Positions 19,640 through 28,281 of a DNA stretch of 64,000 nt are shown here, piece by piece (position 1 is the first letter of the stretch; the number at the start of each line of letters is the position of its first letter). Made by a program: the position numbers and the translations under genes. This DNA is from Rivibacter subsaxonicus (GTDB lineage Bacteria > Pseudomonadota > Gammaproteobacteria > Burkholderiales > Burkholderiaceae_C). The notes below the pieces were generated by a model that was not told the DNA's origin, did not search any database, and saw only the letters and a list, made by a program, of their open reading frames with translations. Where the stretch lies: the NCBI RefSeq assembly GCF_004217215.1, contig NZ_SHKP01000005.1, positions 253,501 to 317,500 of the forward strand. The letters are read 5' to 3'.

Positions 19640-20962
19640 TCAGGCCGGCACCGATCGCCGACCCACCACGCTCGAGGCTTGCGTGCTTGCATCGCCGGCG
19701 AAGCCGAACTCCAGCCCCGGCCGCTTGCCACTGAGCAGCAGCGCCAGCGCGCGCCCGGAGCCGGCACCGTGGGTCCAGCCGAGCGTGCCGTGGCCGGCGT
19801 TGATCCACAGATTCGCGATCTTGCTGCTGCGGCCGATGACCGGGATGTTGCTCGGCGTGCTCGGTCGCAGGCCGGTCCAGAAGTTGGGTTCGCTGGCGTC
19901 GGCGACGCCGGGGAACAGCTCCTCGTAGCGGCGCACCAGCGCCTGGCAGCGCACGCGCGCGGTCGGCGTGTCGAGCGAATGGTCGTAGCCCGCCAGCTCG
20001 GCGGTGCCGGCGATGCGGATCTGGTCGCCCAGGCGCGAGATCGCGATCTTGCGCGAGTCGTCGAGCAGGCTCACCGTGCTGGCGTCTTCGGGGCGCTTCA
20101 GGCGCAGCGTGGCCGAGTAGCCCTTGGCCGGATAGATGTTGAGATTGACGCCAAGCGGGCGCAGCAACGGCGCCGTGTAGCTGCCGCACGCAGCCACCAC
20201 CGCGTCGCCACGCAGGGTGCGGCCGACGCCGCTGGCGAGTTCGCGCACGCGCACCGCCTCGATGCGCCCACCCGCCTGCACCAGACCGTCGATCGCGTGG
20301 CCATAGATGAAGCTCGCGCCACGCTCGATGCAGCGCTGCGCAAGCCGCTGCGTGAACACGCGCGCGTCACCCGACTCGTCACTTGGCGTGTAGGTGCCTC
20401 CGGCCACTTGTTGGCCATACGCGGCCAGCGCCGGCTCGACCGCCAGCACCTGCTCGCGCGACAGCACGCGGCGATCGACGCCGTAGCGCCGCATCAACGC
20501 GGCGCCCTGGGCGCCGGCGTCGAGATCAGCCTGGCTGGAGAAGAAGTGCAGGATGCCGCGTTCGAGCCGCTCGTACTCGATGCCGGTCTGCGCGACCAGG
20601 CTCTTCAGCGACTCATGGCTGTAGCGACCGAGCGCGACCAGCTGGCGCACGTTGCGCTCGAAGGCGGCATCGCTGCACTGGCCGAGGAAGCTCAGGCCCC
20701 AGCGCCACTGGTGGTGATCGAGCCGCGGCCGGAACAGCAGCGGCGAGTCGTCGCGCAGCAGCCACCGGGCGACCTTAAAGGGCGCGGCGGCATTGGCCCA
20801 GGGCTCGCAGAAACTGACCGAGATCTGCGCGCCGTTGGCGAAGCTGGTCTCCAGCGCCGCGTCGGGCTGTCGATCGACCAGCGTGACCTCGTGCCCTTCC
20901 TCGAGCAGATACCAGGCGGTGCTGACGCCGATGATGCCGGCGCCGAGGACGATGACTTTCAT
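19640..20962 (-). CDS. dadA: D-amino acid dehydrogenase, FAD-dependent
   Basis: A 440-residue flavoprotein of the DadA type, slightly longer than the 432 residues of E. coli DadA. The dinucleotide fold VLGAGIIGVSTAWYL is at the N-terminus. ETSFANGAQIS, YPAKGYSATL and GLRPSTPSNIPVIG, followed by NLWINAGHGTLGW, are characteristic. It deaminates D-amino acids to 2-oxo acids and feeds electrons to the respiratory chain at the inner membrane. It is 25 bases downstream of a LysE-type exporter gene on the same strand, an unusual partner (alr is more common). Confidence 0.94.
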   Translation of the reverse strand: MKVIVLGAGIIGVSTAWYLLEEGHEVTLVDRQPDAALETSFANGAQISVSFCEPWANAAAPFKVARWLLRDDSPLLFRPRLDHHQWRWGLSFLGQCSDAAFERNVRQLVALGRYSHESLKSLVAQTGIEYERLERGILHFFSSQADLDAGAQGAALMRRYGVDRRVLSREQVLAVEPALAAYGQQVAGGTYTPSDESGDARVFTQRLAQRCIERGASFIYGHAIDGLVQAGGRIEAVRVRELASGVGRTLRGDAVVAACGSYTAPLLRPLGVNLNIYPAKGYSATLRLKRPEDASTVSLLDDSRKIAISRLGDQIRIAGTAELAGYDHSLDTPTARVRCQALVRRYEELFPGVADASEPNFWTGLRPSTPSNIPVIGRSSKIANLWINAGHGTLGWTHGAGSGRALALLLSGKRPGLEFGFAGDASTQASSVVGRRSVPA

Positions 20963-20987
20963 GCGAGCTTCTCCGGAAGACTTCGGT

Positions 20988-21659
20988 TCAGGCCGGCGGC
21001 GCCCACAGCAGCTGGGCGGCGACCCCCAACATCACCAGCGCGATGCCGGCGTCGATCGCCCGCCACGTCGCCGGATGTCGCAGCCAGCGCGAGGCGGCCA
21101 TCGCGCCGGCGCCGAGCAGCGCGAACCACAGCGCCGAGGCCGCGCAGGCGCCGGCCAGGAAGGCCCAGCGCGCCGCGCCCGCGTGGCGCGCGCCGACGCC
21201 GCCGAGCAGCACCACGGTGTCGAGATAGACATGCGGGTTGAGCCAGGTGACCGCGAGCGTGGCGACCAGCGTTGCGCCGAGCGTGGCGGTCGGACGCGCC
21301 GTGGCCATTAGCGCGCCCTCGCCCTGCGACGCGCGCCGCGCCGCCTGCAGCGCGCACCAGAGCAGGAACAGGGCGCCGCCGAAGCGAAAGGCCTCCATCA
21401 GCGTCGGCTGGCGCGCGATCCAGGCGCCGAAGCCGAACACGCCGGCCGCACTCAGCAGCCAGTCCGACACGATGCACAGCGCCACCACCGGCACCACATG
21501 CTGGCGCGCCAGCCCCTGGCGCAGCACCAGCGCGTTCTGCGCGCCGATCGCGAGGATCAGGCCGGCCATCAGCAGCAGCCCCTGCATGGCAGCGGCCGCC
21601 AGCATGGCGTGGCTGGCGGTGGCGGCAGGCAACAGGGCTTCCATCGGGTGGCTGGGCAT
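20988..21659 (-). CDS. argO: LysE/ArgO-family basic amino acid exporter
   Basis: A membrane protein of about 223 residues with six predicted helices. GLILAIGAQNALVLRQGL is the LysE-family hallmark, and VTWLNPHVYLDTVVLLG is the second conserved block; both place it in the ArgO/LysE branch that exports arginine or lysine. The start is uncertain: ATG codons at 21659, 21644 and 21605 are all in frame and none has a strong ribosome site. It is divergent from an ArgP-like LysR regulator, the usual activator of argO, and is followed by dadA. Confidence 0.9.
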   Translation of the reverse strand: MPSHPMEALLPAATASHAMLAAAAMQGLLLMAGLILAIGAQNALVLRQGLARQHVVPVVALCIVSDWLLSAAGVFGFGAWIARQPTLMEAFRFGGALFLLWCALQAARRASQGEGALMATARPTATLGATLVATLAVTWLNPHVYLDTVVLLGGVGARHAGAARWAFLAGACAASALWFALLGAGAMAASRWLRHPATWRAIDAGIALVMLGVAAQLLWAPPA

Positions 21660-21761
21660 CGCCGCGGATTGTTCGCGCGGGCTCGCCGGACGTGAAGCGT
21701 GATTCAACTTGATCCGACTACATTAGCCATGCTGATGTAGAAGCCGCCTCCCGGAGCCCCG

Positions 21762-22790
21762 ATGAGAGACCTAGACCCCGCCGCCCTCGACTGCCTGGCC
21801 GCACTCGCCGACGACGGCAGCTTCGAGCGCGCGGCGCAGCGCCTGTCGATCACACAGTCGGCCGTCTCGCAGCGGCTGCGGGCGCTGGAGGCGCAGGTCG
21901 GGCAGCTGCTGGTGGTGCGTGCGCGCCCGTTGCGGCTGACCGAGCCGGGCAAGGTGCTGCTGCGCTTCGCGCGCCAGTTGCAGGCGATGCGGGCCGATGT
22001 CGCGCGTGAACTGGGCGAGACGGTACTGACGCAGACCCGCCTGCCGATCGCCGTCAACGCCGACAGCCTGGCGACCTGGGTGCTGCCGGCGCTCGACGCG
22101 CTGGTACAGCAGGGTCGCGGCGACGGCTTCGGCCTCGAGTTGATCGTCGACGACCAGGACTTCACGCACGAGTGGCTGCGCCAGGGCCAGGTGCTGGGCT
22201 GCGTCTCGACGGTGCCCACCGCGCTGCGCGGTTGCCGCATCACGCCGCTGGGCGTGATGCGCTATGCGGCGGTCGCGAGTCCCGGCTTCGTCGAGGCGGC
22301 GATGGGTGGTGACGCCGAGGCGGGGCTGCATCGCGGCAACTTCACCCAGCTGCCATTCCTGGTGTTCAACCGCAAGGACGACATGCAGGCGCAGTGGGTC
22401 ACGCAGGCCTTCGGCGTCAGGGAGCCGCGGCTGGTCGAGCGCTTCGTGCCTTCATCGGAGGCCTACGCGCGGGCCGCGGCGCTGGGCTGGGGCATCGGCG
22501 TGCTGCCCGAGTTGCAGGTGCGCGAGGCCATCGGGCGCGGCGAACTGATCGTGCTGCATCCCCAGGTGGCGATCGAGGTTGCGCTCTACTGGCACCAGTG
22601 GAAGCTGGGCGACGAGTTCACGGCCGGCGCGCCGCGCGCGGCCCGGCTCGACGAAGTCGGCGCGGCATTGGTGGCCGGCGCCGCGGCGGCGCTGGACCAG
22701 CGCCCGGCAGCCGGCCCGGCTCAGCGCCGCACGACAGTGCGCGCGGCTGGCAGCCAGCGCGCCGCGCGGCCGGGCTCGGCGGCGGCCTGA
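21762..22790 (+). CDS. argP: LysR-family regulator ArgP (IciA-like), with C-terminal extension
   Basis: A 342-residue LysR regulator. The N-terminus LDPAALDCLAALADDGSFERAAQRLSIT (shown in part by LDCLAALADDGSFERAA) and SAVSQRLRALEAQVGQLLVVR match ArgP, which senses lysine/arginine and activates argO. WKLGDEFTAGAPRAARLDEV aligns near the normal end of ArgP. About 40 further residues, rich in Ala, Arg and Pro, make it longer than the usual ~300. That extension overlaps an antisense small ORF by 70 bases, so its coding reality is uncertain. Divergent from argO by about 100 bases. Confidence 0.92.
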   Translation: MRDLDPAALDCLAALADDGSFERAAQRLSITQSAVSQRLRALEAQVGQLLVVRARPLRLTEPGKVLLRFARQLQAMRADVARELGETVLTQTRLPIAVNADSLATWVLPALDALVQQGRGDGFGLELIVDDQDFTHEWLRQGQVLGCVSTVPTALRGCRITPLGVMRYAAVASPGFVEAAMGGDAEAGLHRGNFTQLPFLVFNRKDDMQAQWVTQAFGVREPRLVERFVPSSEAYARAAALGWGIGVLPELQVREAIGRGELIVLHPQVAIEVALYWHQWKLGDEFTAGAPRAARLDEVGAALVAGAAAALDQRPAAGPAQRRTTVRAAGSQRAARPGSAAA

Positions 22791-22963
22791 GACGACGACG
22801 CCCAGGACGACTCCGGCGACACGGCGGCGGCGAAGAAATCAGCGAGCCAGTCGCTCGGGTAGTCGTCGTCGCCCGCAGCGAGCCACAGCGCGCTCGACAG
22901 GGCCGCACTGAGCGTGCCCCAGGTCAGCGCCTTGGTCAGGACGGCAGTTCCGCACAGGCTCAT
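22721..22963 (-). CDS. Hypothetical small protein, 80 aa
   Basis: An 80-residue frame starting MSLCGTAVLTKALTWGTLSA with a hydrophobic first third (possible signal or membrane segment), then an acidic patch AAGDDDYPSDWLADFFAAA. The C-terminal part is Arg/Ala-rich and overlaps the argP extension on the other strand. No family is recognised. The composition of the first 55 residues looks protein-like, but there is no clear ribosome-binding site, so it is a tentative gene. Confidence 0.35.
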   Translation of the reverse strand: MSLCGTAVLTKALTWGTLSAALSSALWLAAGDDDYPSDWLADFFAAAVSPESSWASSSQAAAEPGRAARWLPAARTVVRR

Positions 22964-23080
22964 GAACAGACATTAGGTGCCTTCGAAGCCGGCTCCTACC
23001 CCTAGGCTATTGCACTGCAACATCCGCTTTCGCAGCGGCGTCGAACCGGGTCGCGCATCGAGGCTGCGCGCGTCGCGAGA

Positions 23081-24700
23081 ATGCCCGGCATGAACAGACG
23101 CCGCTTCCTCCAGCAGGGCGCCACCGGCATGACCTGCGGCGTGCTCGGCCGGCGCGCCGCGGCCATGGCGATGAGCCTGCTGTTCGCACCGCGCGGCTTG
23201 GCCGAGGACACCGGCGCGACGACACGACCGCGCCTGGATGCCGACCCCTTCACGCTCGGCGTGGCCAGCGGCCTCGCCGGCGGCGCGCGCGTGGTGCTGT
23301 GGACCCGCCTGGCGCCCAGTCCGCGCGAACCCTGGGGCGGCATGGCGCCGGAGCCGGTGGCGTTGCACTGGCAGTTGGCCGACGACGAGGGCTTCACGCG
23401 CATCGTGCGCGAAGGCCAGGCCCTGGCGCGCCCCGAGCACGCGCACAGCGTGCATGTCGCGCTCGATGCGCTGGCAACCGACCGCTTCTACTACTACCGC
23501 TTCCTGGTCGGCGATGCGGTGAGCCCGGTAGGCCGCACGCGCACGCCGCCGGCGCCGGATGCCGATGTCGCGCGACTGCGCGTCGCCCTCGCCTCCTGCC
23601 AGCACTACGAGCAGGGCGCCTACGCGGCCCATGCCGACCTCGCGCGACGCGACGTGGACCTGGTGCTCTTCGCCGGCGACTACATCTACGAGGGCAGCAA
23701 CCCGCGCTTCGTCGTGCGGCCGCACGAGGCCGGCCTGCCGCGTGACCTCGAGGCCTACCGCCAGCGCCACGTCACCTACCGGCTCGACCCCAACCTGCAG
23801 GCCGTGCACGCGGCCCACCCCTGGCTGCTGGTCTGGGACGACCATGAGGTCGAGAACGACTACGCCGGGCTGGCCGGCAGCCGCGGCGAGGTGGTCGACG
23901 AGGCCAGCTTCCTGGCCCTGCGCACCGCGGCCTACAAGGCCTACTTCGAACACCTACCGGTGGCGCCCGACCTGCTGACGATCGGTGCACCGGGTGGCCT
24001 GCGCGGCCAACTGCCCTGGGGCCAGCTGGCCGATCTGTGGACGCTCGACGGTCGCCAGTTCCGCTCGGTGCAGGCCTGCAACCCGCCGGGCCGCGCCGGC
24101 GGCCGCGCGTTGGTCAACTGCGGCGAGCTCAACGACGAGCGGCGCACCGTCTTCGGTGCCGAGCAGGAGCGCTGGATCGCCGAGGAGCTGGCGGCCAGCC
24201 GGCGCGGCTGGCGCGTCGTCGCCCAGGGCACGCAACTGGCGCCGGCCGGCATCGAGGCACCGATGCTCGGCCGCAGCATCTACAGCGACGGCTGGGATGG
24301 CTACCCGCGAGCGCGCGAGCGGCTGCTGCAGGCCTTCGCCGGCGCGCCCGGCGGCGATGTGGTCTGCCTCGGCGGCGATGTGCATCGCCATGTCGCGGCG
24401 CGGTTGCGACTCGATCCGGCCGACACCCGCTCGCCGGTCATCGCCAGCGAGTTCTGCTGCAGCTCGATCAGCTCGCGCGGCCTGCCCGAGGCCGCGGCAG
24501 CGCTGATGCGTCGCAGCAATCCCGACCTGCTGCACGCGCGCGGCGACGAGCGCGGCTACGCCTTGCTGGAGTTCACGCCGCGCGAACTGCGTTGCGACTT
24601 CATGGCGACCGCGTTCCCGGCGGTCGAGGGCGCGACGCTGCACCGGCAGGCGCGCTATGTGGTCGAGCGCGGGCTGGCCGGCCCGCAGCGCGACGCCTAG
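23081..24700 (+). CDS. phoD: Alkaline phosphatase D (PhoD)
   Basis: A 539-residue Tat-exported phosphodiesterase/alkaline phosphatase. The twin-arginine region NRRRFLQQGATG begins at residue 4 or 5, followed by a long hydrophobic stretch. The PhoD N-terminal domain (DPFTLGVASG) leads to the metallophosphatase core with LASCQHYEQGAY, VLFAGDYIYEGS, WDDHEVENDYAG and LGGDVHRH, which carry the Fe/Ca ligands. It releases phosphate from phosphodiesters and monoesters in the periplasm. The ATG at 23090 is an equally good start. It is convergent with a mipA gene and overlaps it by four bases. Confidence 0.94.
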   Translation: MPGMNRRRFLQQGATGMTCGVLGRRAAAMAMSLLFAPRGLAEDTGATTRPRLDADPFTLGVASGLAGGARVVLWTRLAPSPREPWGGMAPEPVALHWQLADDEGFTRIVREGQALARPEHAHSVHVALDALATDRFYYYRFLVGDAVSPVGRTRTPPAPDADVARLRVALASCQHYEQGAYAAHADLARRDVDLVLFAGDYIYEGSNPRFVVRPHEAGLPRDLEAYRQRHVTYRLDPNLQAVHAAHPWLLVWDDHEVENDYAGLAGSRGEVVDEASFLALRTAAYKAYFEHLPVAPDLLTIGAPGGLRGQLPWGQLADLWTLDGRQFRSVQACNPPGRAGGRALVNCGELNDERRTVFGAEQERWIAEELAASRRGWRVVAQGTQLAPAGIEAPMLGRSIYSDGWDGYPRARERLLQAFAGAPGGDVVCLGGDVHRHVAARLRLDPADTRSPVIASEFCCSSISSRGLPEAAAALMRRSNPDLLHARGDERGYALLEFTPRELRCDFMATAFPAVEGATLHRQARYVVERGLAGPQRDA

Positions 24701-25482
24701 AAGCGGTAGGTCAGGCCCAGGAGCAGCTGCGTCGCGCCCTTGCTCCTCATGATCGGGCTGTCGTCGATCGCGCTGCCGAAGCGGATCGCGCTGAAGCTGC
24801 CGAACGCCGACCACTGCCGCGTGATCGGCCTGAAGCCACCGATGCCAAGCCGGTATTCGCGCCAGCCCGAGGACGGCTCGAACACCGGCAAGCCGGTCTG
24901 CACACTCTGCGCCGCGTTGACGCCGAAGTAGCTTTGCAGGTGCTCGCGATTGGCCCATTGCAGCGAGGCCTCGGTGTTCCAGAAGACGCCGAGCCACTCG
25001 CCCAGGTGGTAGTTGGCGCCGAGGTCCAGCGTCAGGCCGTCGCGGCTCAGCCCCGAGCCATAGCGCAGCGCCGAGCGCAGCTGCAGTTGCGGGCCGACGC
25101 GCAGGTTGGCGAAGGCGCCGGCGACCGCGCGCAGCGGAATGTCGTCGAGGCCGGCGATCTCGTCCTCGGCCTTGCGCGGCAGCAGGCCACCGACGCGCAG
25201 GCCAAGGTCCCAGTCCGGGTCGCGCGAGAAGTTGTAGCCAACGCCCTGCACGATGCTCCCGAACCATCCGTTGGCGAAGCGCGCGTCGATGCTGGGCGCG
25301 GCAAAGACGCGGTAGCGGTCGCTGCCGTCATAGCGCGGGCCGCCGATGATCACCGCCGAGGCACTGAGCGCGGTCTGCTTCGGTGGCTCGCCGAAGGTGT
25401 AGAACGGCACGATCTGGGCCGCGGCAGGCAGCGCCGCCGTCAACGCGGCAAGGGCCAGAAGGGAACGAAGCATTCGGCGCAT
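24697..25482 (-). CDS. MipA/OmpV-family outer membrane protein
   Basis: A 261-residue outer-membrane barrel protein. The signal peptide (RSLLALAALTAALPAAA) is followed by mature beta strands such as VIIGGPRYDGSDRYRVFAAP, split near residue 50, and it ends in LLLGLTYRF, with the terminal Phe recognised by the BAM complex. The family includes MltA-interacting protein MipA and OmpV. The ATG at 25482 was chosen because it gives a normal signal peptide. It is separated from the fasciclin gene upstream by a terminator. Confidence 0.88.
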   Translation of the reverse strand: MRRMLRSLLALAALTAALPAAAQIVPFYTFGEPPKQTALSASAVIIGGPRYDGSDRYRVFAAPSIDARFANGWFGSIVQGVGYNFSRDPDWDLGLRVGGLLPRKAEDEIAGLDDIPLRAVAGAFANLRVGPQLQLRSALRYGSGLSRDGLTLDLGANYHLGEWLGVFWNTEASLQWANREHLQSYFGVNAAQSVQTGLPVFEPSSGWREYRLGIGGFRPITRQWSAFGSFSAIRFGSAIDDSPIMRSKGATQLLLGLTYRF

Positions 25483-25510
25483 GGAGCGGGTTGTTGTTCG
25501 GACATGCAAA

Positions 25511-25531
25511 GGGCGGCCCTCAGGGCCGCCC
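25511..25531 (-). terminator. Terminator after the fasciclin gene
   Basis: A perfect 9-bp GC stem (GGGCGGCCC at 25511-25519 with 25523-25531) and 3-base loop lies 27 bases past the stop of the leftward fasciclin gene, followed on the minus strand by TTT. It likely ends that transcript before mipA. Confidence 0.55.
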
Positions 25532-25557
25532 CGCGACACCGGGCTCGAAGGCCCGCA

Positions 25558-26016
25558 CTACTTGGGCATCACGACCGAGTCGATCACGTGGATCACGCCG
25601 TTGTCGGCGACGATGTCGGTCTTGAGGACCTTGGCCTGGTCGACCATGACGCCGCCACCGGCGGTGGCGATTGTCAGCTCGCCGCCCTGCACGGTCTTGA
25701 CCTTGCCGGGCTTGACGTCGGCCGCCATCACCTTGCCCGGCACCACGTGGTAGGTCAGCACCTTGGTCAGCGCCGCCTTGTCCTTCAGCAGCGCATCGAG
25801 CTGGTCCTTGGGCACCTTGGCGAAGGCCGCGTCGGTGGGCGCGAAGACCGTGAACGGTCCCTTGCCCTTGAGCGTGTCGACCAGGCCCGCAGCCTGCAAC
25901 GCGGCAGCCAGGGTCTTGAAGTCGCCGGCGGCGACCGCGGTATCGACGATGTCCTTGGCGTGGGCAGCCATCGTCAGGCCGAGCGTCAGGGCGGCGGCAA
26001 TCAGGCTCTTCTTCAT
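25558..26016 (-). CDS. Secreted fasciclin (FAS1) domain protein
   Basis: A 152-residue exported protein: signal peptide to residue 20 (AAHA), then one FAS1 domain with [15 protein letters not shown], the YHVVPGKV H-box and the terminal [17 protein letters not shown]1 domains mediate adhesion in cell walls and matrices. Bacterial single-domain versions are periplasmic or secreted and of poorly known function. The ribosome site AAGGAG precedes the ATG. It lies 38 bases after the two-domain fasciclin lipoprotein gene, probably in the same operon. Confidence 0.93.
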   Translation of the reverse strand: MKKSLIAAALTLGLTMAAHAKDIVDTAVAAGDFKTLAAALQAAGLVDTLKGKGPFTVFAPTDAAFAKVPKDQLDALLKDKAALTKVLTYHVVPGKVMAADVKPGKVKTVQGGELTIATAGGGVMVDQAKVLKTDIVADNGVIHVIDSVVMPK

Positions 26017-26054
26017 CGCAGTACTCCTTGGGGCGGTTGGGAAATCGGCCTGGT

Positions 26055-26999
26055 TCAGAGTGTGGGGATCAGCACCTTGTCGATCACGTGCACCACGCCG
26101 TTGCTGGCCTCGATGTCGGTCGCGACGATGCGCGCGGCGGCGGCGGTGGTATCGGCAATCGTCGGCGGCGTGCCGGCGCTGATCGTGATGTTCTGGCCCG
26201 CCAGCGTGCCCACCGGCGTGCCGAACGGAATGTCGGCCGCCAGCACCTTGGCGCCGACCACGTGGTAGGTCAGCACAGTGGTGAGCTGCTCCTTGCTCAG
26301 CGTCGGGACCACCGAGGCGATCGCGTCGAAGGCGGTGTCGACCGGCGCGAAGACGGTCAGCGGACCGGCGCCCGACAACGCCCCGGCCAGATCGGCCGCG
26401 ACCACCGCGGCCACGAGCTTGGAGAACACCGGGTTGGCCTGCGCGGTCTGCACGATGTTGAGCACGCCCTCGGGCAGCAGCACGCTGTCGACGACGTGGA
26501 TCACGCCATTGCTGGCCGCCACGTCGGTGGCGGTGATCCTGCTGTCGCGCAGCAACTCGTCGGCGATCAGCAGATCGGCGCCCGAGGCCCTGACCTGGAA
26601 CTTGCCGGTCTCCAGCGTCGTGATGTCCGTGGCCAGCGGCACCTGGGCCTTCTTCACCTCGCCGGCGACGACGTGGTAGCTGAGGATCTTGGTCAACTGG
26701 TCCTTGCTGAGCGCGGCCACCAGCGCGTTGGCGTCGGCCAGGCCGAGCCGGGTGGCGAGCGCGCCGAAGGCGGCGTCGGTGGGCGCAAACACGGTCAGCT
26801 TGTCGGAGCCGGCCAGCACCGAGCCGAGCTCGGCCTTGGCGACGGCGGCCAGCAGCGCATTGAAGCCGTTGGCCCGCGCGACCTCGGCGAGGTTGCCGAC
26901 GGGCACGGGCGGCGCCACTTCATCATCATCACCGAACGAACAGCCGGCCAGCAGCGCGGCGGCGCCCAGTGCAGCAAACCACTTCATCCAACGGGTCAT
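26055..26999 (-). CDS. Lipoprotein with two fasciclin (FAS1) domains
   Basis: A 314-residue lipoprotein. The signal peptide ends in the lipobox LLAGC (Cys20), and the mature part begins with an acidic tract (GDDDEVAPP). Two FAS1 repeats follow, about residues 35-170 and 172-314, each with FAPTDAAF or [12 protein letters not shown] and [11 protein letters not shown] or [11 protein letters not shown]. It should be membrane-anchored and adhesive. The start at 26999 was chosen for its lipoprotein signal. It is upstream of the single-domain fasciclin gene and divergent from a TetR regulator. Confidence 0.92.
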   Translation of the reverse strand: MTRWMKWFAALGAAALLAGCSFGDDDEVAPPVPVGNLAEVARANGFNALLAAVAKAELGSVLAGSDKLTVFAPTDAAFGALATRLGLADANALVAALSKDQLTKILSYHVVAGEVKKAQVPLATDITTLETGKFQVRASGADLLIADELLRDSRITATDVAASNGVIHVVDSVLLPEGVLNIVQTAQANPVFSKLVAAVVAADLAGALSGAGPLTVFAPVDTAFDAIASVVPTLSKEQLTTVLTYHVVGAKVLAADIPFGTPVGTLAGQNITISAGTPPTIADTTAAAARIVATDIEASNGVVHVIDKVLIPTL

Positions 27000-27149
27000 G
27001 GCAATCTCCTGGTCGATGTGGAACAAGATCGTGCCGAAGTTTGAACTGAACAGTTCACCAAGACTACCGTATGGTCTTTTTATAGCCTTTTCAGTCTGAT
27101 CATTCACTGAACCGTCTGCGTCGCGCGCCCAGCGGCTTACACTTGCGCC

Positions 27150-27764
27150 ATGGCCAAGGTTTCCTTCCGCGAACAGGTTTTGCGCGCCCGCGAGGACGCG
27201 CTCATCGAATCCGTCAATCGTCTGCTGGCCGAGAAGGGTTTCGACGCGATGACCGTCGACGAGGTCGCGGCCGATGTCGGCATCGCCAAGGCCAGCCTCT
27301 ACAAGCACTTCGCGTCCAAGGAGGATCTGGCCGCCGCGGCGATGGTTCGCGTGCTCGACCGGGCGCTGGCCTTCCTGGCGGAGCTCGACGGCCGGCTGGC
27401 GGCCGGCGCGACGCCGCTCGACCGGCTCAAGGCAGTGGCACGCTGGACGATGGAGGTGCAGCTGGCCGGCGAGATGCCCGCGCTACCGGCGCAGAACTCG
27501 AGCCTGCGCGCGGCGCTGATGGCCAATCGCGCCTACCTCGACCGCCTGTTCGAGGTCAGCGACCGGCTCGGCGCCCTGATCGAGGCCGCGCAGCGCGACG
27601 GCCTGATCAGCCGGACGCTGCCGCCCGAGGTGGTGCTCTATACGCTCTACGCGCGCGCCTGCGATCCGGTGCTGGCCCTGCTCAAGGCGGGAGGCCAGCA
27701 CACCGACGCGCAGATCATCGACTGGCTGCTCGGCACCTGCTTCTCGGGGCTGCAGGGCGCCTGA
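27150..27764 (+). CDS. TetR-family transcriptional regulator
   Basis: A 204-residue TetR protein. The N-terminal helix-turn-helix is visible as MTVDEVAADVGIAKASLYKHF followed by SKEDLA (motif begins near residue 34). The C-terminal ligand domain has no recognised effector. It is divergent from the fasciclin lipoprotein gene with a 150-base gap containing an AT-rich patch (about 27045-27095), so it may repress that operon and itself. This link is contextual. Confidence 0.92.
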   Translation: MAKVSFREQVLRAREDALIESVNRLLAEKGFDAMTVDEVAADVGIAKASLYKHFASKEDLAAAAMVRVLDRALAFLAELDGRLAAGATPLDRLKAVARWTMEVQLAGEMPALPAQNSSLRAALMANRAYLDRLFEVSDRLGALIEAAQRDGLISRTLPPEVVLYTLYARACDPVLALLKAGGQHTDAQIIDWLLGTCFSGLQGA

Positions 27765-27765
27765 G

Positions 27766-28188
27766 TCAGCGCACCAGCAGCACCGGCACCGAGCACTTTG
27801 CCAACACGCCGGTGGCGACCGAGCCGAGCACCAGGTTGCCCAGCGCCGAGTGGCCCTGCGAGCCCATCACCACCAGGCCGAAACGGCCGGCAGCGGCGGT
27901 CTTGGCAAGGGTCTCGGCCGCCGGACCGACCTTGTGCACGAAGTCGAGCTTCAGGTCTTCGCGCGCCAGGAAGCGGCGCACCGGCTTGAGCACCTTCTCG
28001 GCCTCGTCGGCGTAGTACTCGAGCAGCTGCGCGCGCTCGATCACCGCGGCCGCGCGCGCCGGCACGGCCGGCACCACGGTCAGCACCGTGATTTCATGGC
28101 CGGCCCCCAGCCATTCGGCGTTGGCGGCGAAGTAGGCCAGCATGCGCTTGGTGAAGGCGCTGCCATCGACGGCCAGAAGGATCTTCAT
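27766..28188 (-). CDS. Universal stress protein (UspA family)
   Basis: A 140-residue single-domain Usp. It begins MKILLAVDGSAFTKRML, with the nucleotide-binding loop GLVVMGSQGHSALGNLVLGSVA (the GxxG-9-G(S/T) motif) near residue 110 and ends with VPVLLVR. Proteins with this motif bind ATP and respond to starvation or oxidative stress. It converges on the TetR gene, with one base between stop codons. The start at 28188 is the standard one for the family. Confidence 0.92.
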   Translation of the reverse strand: MKILLAVDGSAFTKRMLAYFAANAEWLGAGHEITVLTVVPAVPARAAAVIERAQLLEYYADEAEKVLKPVRRFLAREDLKLDFVHKVGPAAETLAKTAAAGRFGLVVMGSQGHSALGNLVLGSVATGVLAKCSVPVLLVR

Positions 28189-28281
28189 GCTGTGGTTCTC
28201 CCGAGGCTGGAGCACAAGAGGTGGCGAACTGCAGTCTTGCACAGCAGGCCGCGCGGCGGCCGGATCAGCGCCTGACGCGGA

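Noticed and set aside
24037-26268. 743-codon plus-strand frame
   Set aside because: It overlaps phoD, mipA and both fasciclin genes in a shadow frame and is Arg/Ala-rich throughout.
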